A program made the translations under genes and the position numbers. Shown here in pieces: positions 57,612 through 64,000 of a stretch of 64,000 nucleotides of DNA (position 1 is its first letter; each line of letters begins with the position of its first letter). Under the pieces are notes generated by a model, which saw only the letters and a program-made list of their open reading frames with translations, made no database searches and had not been told where the DNA came from. This stretch comes from Emergomyces orientalis (lineage: Eukaryota > Ascomycota > Eurotiomycetes > Onygenales > Ajellomycetaceae): the NCBI GenBank assembly GCA_002110485.1, contig MOWL01000067.1, positions 2,852,001 through 2,916,000 of the forward strand. Reading direction: 5' to 3'.

Positions 57612-58115
57612 TCAGTGAAAAATCCGCGACCTCGGGGGTTTAGCCTTAATAAGACGCAGGTCAACGTCAAGCTGATCACCCTGGGTAGCGGCGTGGAAGT
57701 GAGCGCGACACCACTCTTCATCAATGTTCTTCCCGTCGATGAGAAGCTCTGCCGCGATTATGGCGGTAGCTTCTTCGGTGTCAACGTATGTGCGACAGAA
57801 GCCCGGGACAGAGGTGTAAATTTTGGTAGTGGCAAGCAGAAACCTGGTCCGCCGACACACAATCGAATATCTCTTTGCTGTATTTCTTTCCATTTTGCTG
57901 GTGCTCCTGAAGCGAGACCACATTGTTGGATAGAGGGCCTAGGTGATAATATTGGTCGGTGACGGGGACGATATAGAAATCCGCTTCAAGACAGAAACGA
58001 AAACGCGGGAAACCTCGTTTATATTCCCTACAAATGCTGCGATCAATTATATCTGCCCTTTCGAGGAGCTCCTTCTCAGATTCGTATATCGATGGTGCGG
58101 CCTCGAAATCCCTTA
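57612..58115 (-). pseudogene. Unrecognised coding relic with one frameshift
   Basis: Two overlapping minus-strand frames read as one protein: about 58115-57780 (containing YESEKELLERADIIDRS and LEADFYIVPVTDQYYHLGPL) and about 57790-57612 (containing TYVDTEEATAIIAAELLIDG and IDEEWCRAHFHAA, ending at TGA 57614-57612). They differ by one base in frame near CTTCTGTCGCACATACG, and no GT-AG intron restores phase there. Codon character is coding-like, but no ATG is evident upstream and I recognise no family. It could also be a live gene with an unplaced exon. Confidence 0.4.
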
Positions 58116-58739
58116 GTGAGACACAAATCTAAAGGTCGTGTTATATGGAATGGGTCAGGAAAAATGTTAATCATGAGCAAAGAGCACTTAACCAGAAGTC
58201 TCTATGGAACTCACATGGACTATGCGTGGTGCATTGTAGTAATTCACAGCAAGTTCACCTAACAACACAAACGGGGAATATCTGCATCCTACAACAAGGC
58301 CAACAGCAGATTGTGGTACTTACAACTGTCCGAAGGAATAGGCAATTATGCATGATCATACACTTTTCTAGGCAACGCACTCATCACGACATGACACTAC
58401 AATCATAGAGATTCATTGGATTCACACTATGAACATGCGAACTTGAAGAGCTCTAATAATTAACCCGCTACCACATACATTATTAGTTTATAATTATTTA
58501 GGTTGCGGATAAATAGCCCAACTTTAATTTCTTCCCAAAGGTTAGTTCCTGGGCATAAACTTAATCGACAATAATAAACTACGTTGGCGGGTGCAGCCAG
58601 AGACCAATAGCAGTGGTCAACCCAGAGCTTAAAGAACACCAGTTCAAACTCAGGGGGAAACACAGGACACAGTTCACTCACAAAGCTGCCATCTTCTTTT
58701 TCATTTTTATCAGCTGCTCCTCTAGCTATTCTGCCTGAT
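58116..58739. other. Relic-zone DNA between two broken genes
   Basis: About 0.6 kb. Short frames on both strands (for example complement 58460-58681) carry no recognised domain. Confidence 0.4.
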
Positions 58740-58759
58740 GTCTCTTGTTCGACTACTAT

Positions 58760-59595
58760 CGCCCTTCCGATCGCGGAGGAGCACTCGCTTCCAGATTATG
58801 TCTGGCCTGAGTTCACCTCTTAAGTCGGCCAGCAGGAAGCCGACTTCCATATCACACCGCGCGCCGATCGTCTAATTCTGGCGGGCGATATTGGCAGACT
58901 CGCAGATTATAACGTTTTTCGTGATTTTCTATATCTGCAGTGCGAAAAGACTGTGGAGGTTTATCTTGTTCTGGGAAACCATGAGCTTTTCGGTGTCTTT
59001 CGTGAGGAGGTACTTCGTTAAGCGGACATGCTTCAACAGGAGCAGGGAATAAAAGATAAATAGATTGTAATGAATCAAAAGCGAGTGGATGTGCAATACG
59101 TCAGGCTCTTAGGTTGTACTCTACATTCACATATACTATCAGACGACGAAGAGAGTGTGTCACTTAAGATTAACGACTTTCGCCGTATCCTGGACTGGAC
59201 AATCGCCAAACACGTTAACGAGCATGCCAGTGATGTGAAGTGGTTGACAAATGAGATTACATCAATTCGAGAAATGTAATCTACTTCAAAGCGGGAAATT
59301 GGTTTGATTTTCCCACCACGCCCCGTCCTCTAAGGGGACCTCGGAATCCTGATATGGGGGTAGCCCATGGAGCTCAGCCTTTGGTACAGATCTCTCTGAT
59401 GGAGACGAGAGAACTTTTCTCGACGACGTACAGTGTTGGATTTTTGGCCATACGCATTATTCCACTGACTTGCTTCGTGGGAAAGTGAAGCTTGTTAGCA
59501 ATCAACGAGGTTACGTGTTTCCAAATATGGATACGAATGGATATAGTATACCAGAGAATATTTTTTTTATCGAAAGTGCTGAAACTTGGAATTGA
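58760..59595 (+). pseudogene. Degraded calcineurin-like metallophosphoesterase
   Basis: Remnant of a cytosolic metallophosphoesterase. Recognisable motifs in order: a damaged motif I (RFQIMSGLSSP at about 58786-58815 where DLHLE is expected, so both metal ligands are gone), LILAGDIG (58872-58895), VLGNHE (about 58970), LLGCTLHSHI, HASDVKWL, then HHAP (59314-59325) and IFGHTHYSTDLL followed by SNQRGYV in another frame, ending at TGA 59593-59595. In-frame nonsense codons lie at 59019-59021, 59061-59063 and 59277-59279, and another at 59350-59352 after a frame change between about 59277 and 59308. A second shift lies before 58840. Three of the nonsense codons are one C-to-T change from CAA or CAG. 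Confidence 0.8.
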
Positions 59596-60830
59596 ACGAG
59601 GACAGATACAAAGCCACATTTGATACTGAGAGGGTCATTGAAATTTGAGCTGATATCGGCCATTGGCGACTGCCGCACGTCAGAGTGATGCCGTCGTCAT
59701 GTTGGTGTACAATGGCTTTGCTCATCATCGTTCTCGGACGGCGAGCTCAATGTGAACACACACAGATAGCTACCAGAACGCCCGCATGACCGTAATATGG
59801 ATTTGGCGCAGTTGGGAAAGCTGTTTATTTCAACTGGCATGTTTGGTTGTTGGAAACCTCACTGCTGAGAAAGTTCTCTGTTTTTCGACAAGCCTTTCTG
59901 CAAATCTCTCTCAGATTCCTCTCCAATGATCAATGGCCGGCCAACCCAGGCTTTAACAAAACACGACCCAGAAATCAAAGGAGAAATGGTTAAGCACGTT
60001 CAGAAAATTCCCTACAGTATTTAACGGATGCACATCAGACCCAACAGAATTAGGATAGTATCCCTGCGGCCGGGACGAGCTCAACCGACAATGAGCGACA
60101 CTCGTTCAAATTGACTACGAAGCTTATCCAGGCATATCTGGTGTGGCATACCAGGAAGAAGTTCCATGATTCAGCAGCGAATCTAATGCCGGCTGGAGGA
60201 ATATCCCCTAGCCAAGCTCCAGCAGACGAAGCCCTCTTTCGACAAGCAAACATAGTCAGTTCTCATCACCCTTTTTAACTTATTATAAACTTAGTTTAGA
60301 TAATTACCAGATCTTTTATGAGCAACCTTGGGTTTCGTTCTTATTTAAGCAATGCGAATTCGGTACCCCACAGTTGCGCATTGAGAACTTGCGTTTATTC
60401 GGAATATCAACTGCAGTCCTACATGATTGATCTTTCAAATAAGTACTGTATACAACCGGTGCTACCCAACAACTAATATTTGAGCTCATTGATTCCTTGC
60501 AGAGTACAATCAGATCCAATATTTACCCAGAGAAAGTGTTATGTTTTAATATCTTTTTTATTGGGTCTAGAATGAACATCTCATAAACCAATTAAAGCTT
60601 TGCTTGGCTGGCCCTCTTCGACCCCGCTGTAGCGTAGCTGGTTTGAATTAAACCCACCAACAGACATAGATATTCCATACCCCCAGCTTCATTTTACAAT
60701 AAAATCCCTAGCTTTAATTTGTTTCATATAGTATCAGCTTAAGATATACCCACTTTTCCTTCTCTCCCATACAAACCCTCCAAGTGGCCCTTTTAAATAA
60801 AGGATAAAAGTACATACATGCCCCGCCAAC
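59596..60830. other. Gene-poor DNA downstream of the phosphoesterase relic
   Basis: About 1.2 kb. Frames such as complement 60050-60253 show no family signature. The last 150 bp act as leader of the thioredoxin-like gene. An ATG at 60818 opens a 10-codon uORF that overlaps that gene's start out of frame (stop 60848-60850). Confidence 0.45.
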
Positions 60831-61586
60831 ATGGCACCCCGCAACCATGACCCCCCTTCCGACGATGATGATAAAGACGAACTCTTCGCCGCCCTCGAAA
60901 GAGAAGAAGATAACCCTTCCTACAAAGCCCAGCGCATCGAACAACTACAGTCAGAGCTAGCTGCCCTCGCCCAGCAGCAGCAACATCATCATCATCAAAA
61001 GGACAGCACATTCACAAACTCCAACTCCAATAACATCAACAGCAGCAGCAACAATGCCGCAACGCTCCAAAACACTCTCGTCCCCACACTACCAACCGAT
61101 CAATCCCTCCTTGACTTCACAACCCGCCACCCCCGCTGCGTCATCCACTTCTCACATCCAGACTTCGCCCGCTGCGCCGTGATGGAAAAACACATCCACG
61201 CACTCGCAACACTGCATCACGAGGCCCGTTTCGCGACAGTAGATGTGCGCACGGTGCCGTTCGTCGTTGAGAAATTGAAGGTGAAAGTGCTGCCGTGTGT
61301 CATTGGGTTTGTGGACGGGGTGGGTGTGGAGAGGATTGTGGGATTTGAGGGGCTTGGGTATGGTGGGCAGGAGGATGCTGATGAGGAGTTTCGGACGAGG
61401 GAGTTGGAGAGGAGGTTGCTCGGGAAAGGGTGTTTGGTTAAGAGAAGGATTGGGGAGGAGGATGAGGTGGGGAGTGATGTTGACGGGGAGGGCGAGGAGG
61501 AGGTTAGGAGGAAGAAGGGTGGGAGGGGGATTCGGGGTGGGATGGGGAGGGGCCGGGAGGCGGAGGACGATGAGGATTGGGATTGA
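60831..61586 (+). CDS. Phosducin-like thioredoxin-domain protein (Plp1/TXNDC9-like)
   Basis: Probable co-chaperone of the CCT chaperonin in tubulin/actin folding, as for Plp1 and TXNDC9. Single exon, 251 residues. Seen: acidic N-terminus PPSDDDDKDELFAALE, a helical region ending in Gln/His runs and an Asn/Ser-rich linker (about 44-85), then a thioredoxin-like fold: DQSLLDFTTRHPRCVIHFSHPDFARCAVMEKHI, FATVDVRTVPFVVEKLKVKVLPCVIGFVDGV and RIVGFEGLG. The redox CxxC of thioredoxin is absent, as usual for phosducin-like proteins. The C-terminus is a Gly/Arg/Glu-rich tail ending in EDDEDWD. The main ATG has a strong context (A at -3, G at +4). Confidence 0.88.
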   Translation: MAPRNHDPPSDDDDKDELFAALEREEDNPSYKAQRIEQLQSELAALAQQQQHHHHQKDSTFTNSNSNNINSSSNNAATLQNTLVPTLPTDQSLLDFTTRHPRCVIHFSHPDFARCAVMEKHIHALATLHHEARFATVDVRTVPFVVEKLKVKVLPCVIGFVDGVGVERIVGFEGLGYGGQEDADEEFRTRELERRLLGKGCLVKRRIGEEDEVGSDVDGEGEEEVRRKKGGRGIRGGMGRGREAEDDEDWD

Positions 61587-63395
61587 AGGGGTTGTTTGTC
61601 GATTATTTGCGGGTTTTGGGGGATATGTGTCTGTGTGCAATTGTGCAGACAGGATTGGAGGGATTGTATTGTGTCAGGCATGAGCGTCTACTTCCATGCA
61701 ATCATCCGAAAAGTACGGATACACGGAGTGCTCGATCAGTCACCCCTGGATGAACCCGGAGTTTGCTTTAGTCAAGGGAAAACGACCATGGCATTTTGAT
61801 ATTGCCCGCCATATACGCTTTGTTATTTCCCAGCCAAGCTAGCTCCCTTGGTATATCTACCGACCCGATGGGAGATGATACCCTCCTTTATTTGCACATC
61901 TCCGTCACGATATCCCTCTCTTTACAGCCACTCGTCTGCTTATATTTTGGATGAGGAAGGGAGGCTTCATTTTTAAGCTGCCCGACCAGCACACCCATAA
62001 CCGTGCCAAGACGAAAGAGAATAAAAGAATGCAAAGGAAGCACGGGAAAAGGAGATTCATTGTTATGTTGCATTGTATCTCAACTAATTCAATGTTAAAT
62101 CTAGAGGAACTAAAATAGAATGGTTTGTACTCAGGAATATGGACAACATAGGTGCTTTGAAACACGTATTGAATAAATGAATAATTATATATATGTATAT
62201 ATATATGTACAAATACCCAAACATAATATATGCCTCAGCGTATAAAAGAGGCGGCTATTTTACATCTTACATAGTAAAAGCTGGCAAAATTAAAGGAGGA
62301 AAATGAAATAACACTCACTCATTCAACAATATTCTTAACTCCCACAAAGATAAAGGAAGGAAAAAGAAGCGAAAAACGAAGGGAAAAATAAAAATTGTGG
62401 GTCGGTAACTTCAGAGAAGTAAAAATGAGAAGCTTGAAAGGAAAAAAAGAGACGAGAAGAACAAAATCCGATAACTGTTTAATGTAAGATAAAACATGGC
62501 GAGGAAGCGTGTGTATAATACACTTTTATAATGTACGGGCGAGAAGCCCTTTGAATATGGGAGGATATTGAGTGGGGGAGGGCAGAGGAATGAACGAGAA
62601 AAAGAACACACGAATGCGTAATGATTAATTTTTGCAAAAAATAAAAAAAGTAAGGCACAAGGGTTTGAAAAGGGAGAGAGAGTTTACAATTATATATATT
62701 TAAAAAAGCTCGAGAAAAAAAGCCATGGATTGCTCTGTTTTGGCAAATATGACGGCCTGCTGTGGAATGAGATTTAGAGAGAAGGGGGAAAAAAAAGGAA
62801 AAGAAAAGAAAGGGACAAGAAAAAGAAAAGCCAATATAGGAATCAAAAGGAACAAACAAACAATGGCAAAAGCAATTGATGAGTATAAAACAAGTAGGAA
62901 AGGAAGAAAAAAAAGGAGTCTGTTCTATACAGGTGGGCACAGGCCGTTAATCGACTGCGCGATGAGTACTTCGAGAAAAAGAAAAAAGGAAACATGAAAG
63001 CAAAGTTAAAGTAAAAGAGCAAGGGGAAGTATGAATGAAAAAGAAAATGAAAAGGAAAAAAAAACAGAAGATGCCAGCAGCATACAAAAAAACCGGTACA
63101 GCGAACGGCAATGCATGATTAGAAGAGTGGTCCTTAAAAAACAATGGTTACAATCTGCTCCGTTCAAACAAAAGAAGAAGAAAAACAAGAAAAATACCAT
63201 GTACACAACACAACCAACCAACCAACCAAACAAGCAGCTCCCCCCTGCCTTAGCGTTCCGCGATTACTTCCATTATTTAATGTGAATAGGGGGCAGAGGA
63301 GGAGTAAAGCGGAAGAAAAGGAAAAGGAAGATCAAGCAAGGAGGAAAAGAAATTAGAAAAACCATTGCTAACTGCTAGTTGCTGCGGTTATATTT
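61587..63395. other. Convergent intergenic, purine-rich
   Basis: About 1.8 kb between the thioredoxin-like gene and the right-edge gene. TA-rich at about 62186-62210 and strongly A/G-rich on the plus strand from about 62340 to 63360, which is a T/C-rich 3' region for the minus-strand gene. No gene or element recognised. Confidence 0.5.
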
Positions 63396-64000
63396 CTAGA
63401 TGGCAATACTCTTCATCCCTTCCAAAGCATCAGCGTCCAGTCCAGTCGACGAACGTGGCGTTGTCAGGTCACTTCTGCGTTTGTCCTTTTCCTTTTGTTT
63501 CGACGTTTTAGGAGAAGGGTCTGTTACTGCGGGGTCATTAGTGGTGACATCGCTCGTGGAGGTGTCCGTTGTTGTCGTCGTCGTTGTGGTGTTGGTTGTG
63601 GTGGTAGTGGTGGAAGAGGCAGCATCTACAATGCTCTCTGGTTTCTTGGCCGTATCGGAATTTAAAGAACCAGGGCCGCCGCCTATTTTGTTGCTACCGC
63701 CGGGGCCCGAAACAGCTGGCGAGGTTGCTTCCTCTGTAACTCGGGCAAGAGGGCTCGAAACTCCAAATGGCGTTTTTGGGCTTGCATTTGGTCCCCGAGT
63801 GGGGAATCGATGGGGAGAACGTCCGCGTTCATCTCCGTTGGCGGTTGTTGGGCTTCCATAGGGAGAATCTCTGCTTCCATTCACGCCAGTATTCAACCCA
63901 AGACCGTTCGTTGCCTTTCTCCTCGGAGGTCTCCGGCCATACTTCTGGTCTGTGCGCCAACGTAGAATTTCGAGATAGGGAGGTTCCACACCTGGTTGCT
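63396..64000 (-). CDS. C-terminal part of an unrecognised protein, partial at the right edge
   Basis: Minus-strand frame open from the window edge to TAG 63398-63396, about 200 residues. It begins inside a protein (QPGVEPPYLEILRWRTDQKYGRRPPRRK), so the start and main domain lie outside the window. The visible part is low-complexity: Ser/Pro/Gly/Asn with SP and TP sites, a long Thr run (about residues 125-145 of the fragment), a Lys-rich KQKEKDKRR patch and a conserved-looking end LEGMKSIAI. I do not recognise the family; no catalytic motif is visible. Confidence 0.75.
   Translation of the reverse strand, partial: QPGVEPPYLEILRWRTDQKYGRRPPRRKATNGLGLNTGVNGSRDSPYGSPTTANGDERGRSPHRFPTRGPNASPKTPFGVSSPLARVTEEATSPAVSGPGGSNKIGGGPGSLNSDTAKKPESIVDAASSTTTTTTNTTTTTTTTDTSTSDVTTNDPAVTDPSPKTSKQKEKDKRRSDLTTPRSSTGLDADALEGMKSIAI

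Noticed and set aside
1..64000. CRISPR array, integrated virus, LTR element or secondary-metabolite cluster
   Set aside because: No spaced direct repeats, viral or transposase/reverse-transcriptase motifs, and no polyketide or peptide synthetase domains were found.

Overview
The window is nuclear DNA of a filamentous ascomycete. The evidence is many short GT-AG introns (mostly 45-120 nt, often at the gene ends), a myosin V, a fungal forkhead factor, a GID ubiquitin-ligase subunit, a GDP-mannose transporter with Pezizomycotina-like sequence, and long pyrimidine-rich or low-complexity untranslated stretches. By overall protein character I infer Eurotiomycetes, probably Onygenales. This is inference from protein character, not from a marker gene. 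No rRNA, tRNA, CRISPR array, LTR or intact transposon was seen. || Layout: a P5B-ATPase (-, runs off the left edge); NAP1 (+); MYO2-type myosin V (+); HAM1/ITPA (+) convergent with FAP7 (-); a ZUP1/UfSP-like cysteine protease (-) divergent from aspartate kinase HOM3 (+); a 3.3 kb repeat-rich gap and a forkhead regulator (+); BUD31 (-) divergent from TIM8 (+); RPL25 (-) divergent from BMT2 (+); AVT1 (-); a UPF0145 protein (-); eRF1/SUP45 (+); PHA2 (-) divergent from HTD2 (+); DER1 (+); CBF5 (+); GID9 (+) convergent with BMT5 (-); GDP-mannose transporter (-); a gene-poor relic zone at about 57.0-60.8 kb with a broken metallophosphoesterase; a PLP1/TXNDC9-like gene (+); and the C-terminus of an unrecognised protein (-) that runs off the right edge. 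|| The genes are housekeeping and do not form one pathway. Ribosome and translation functions are over-represented: FAP7, RPL25, BMT2, BMT5, CBF5 and eRF1. There are also two amino-acid biosynthesis genes (HOM3, PHA2), ER and Golgi functions (DER1, GMT), mitochondrial functions (TIM8, HTD2) and cargo transport (MYO2). || Most notable points. (1) The eRF1 reading frame ends at a UGA followed by C and is then followed in frame by 69 open codons that cross a spliced 3' intron; this is a candidate readthrough/NMD autoregulation circuit. (2) A 13-codon uORF in front of HOM3 ends in an ATGA overlap with the main start. (3) The broken phosphoesterase has lost its first metal-binding motif and carries nonsense codons, three of which fit C-to-T change at CpA. 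Exon boundaries below were placed by hand from splice consensus, reading phase and family conservation; every multi-exon total was checked for divisibility by three.
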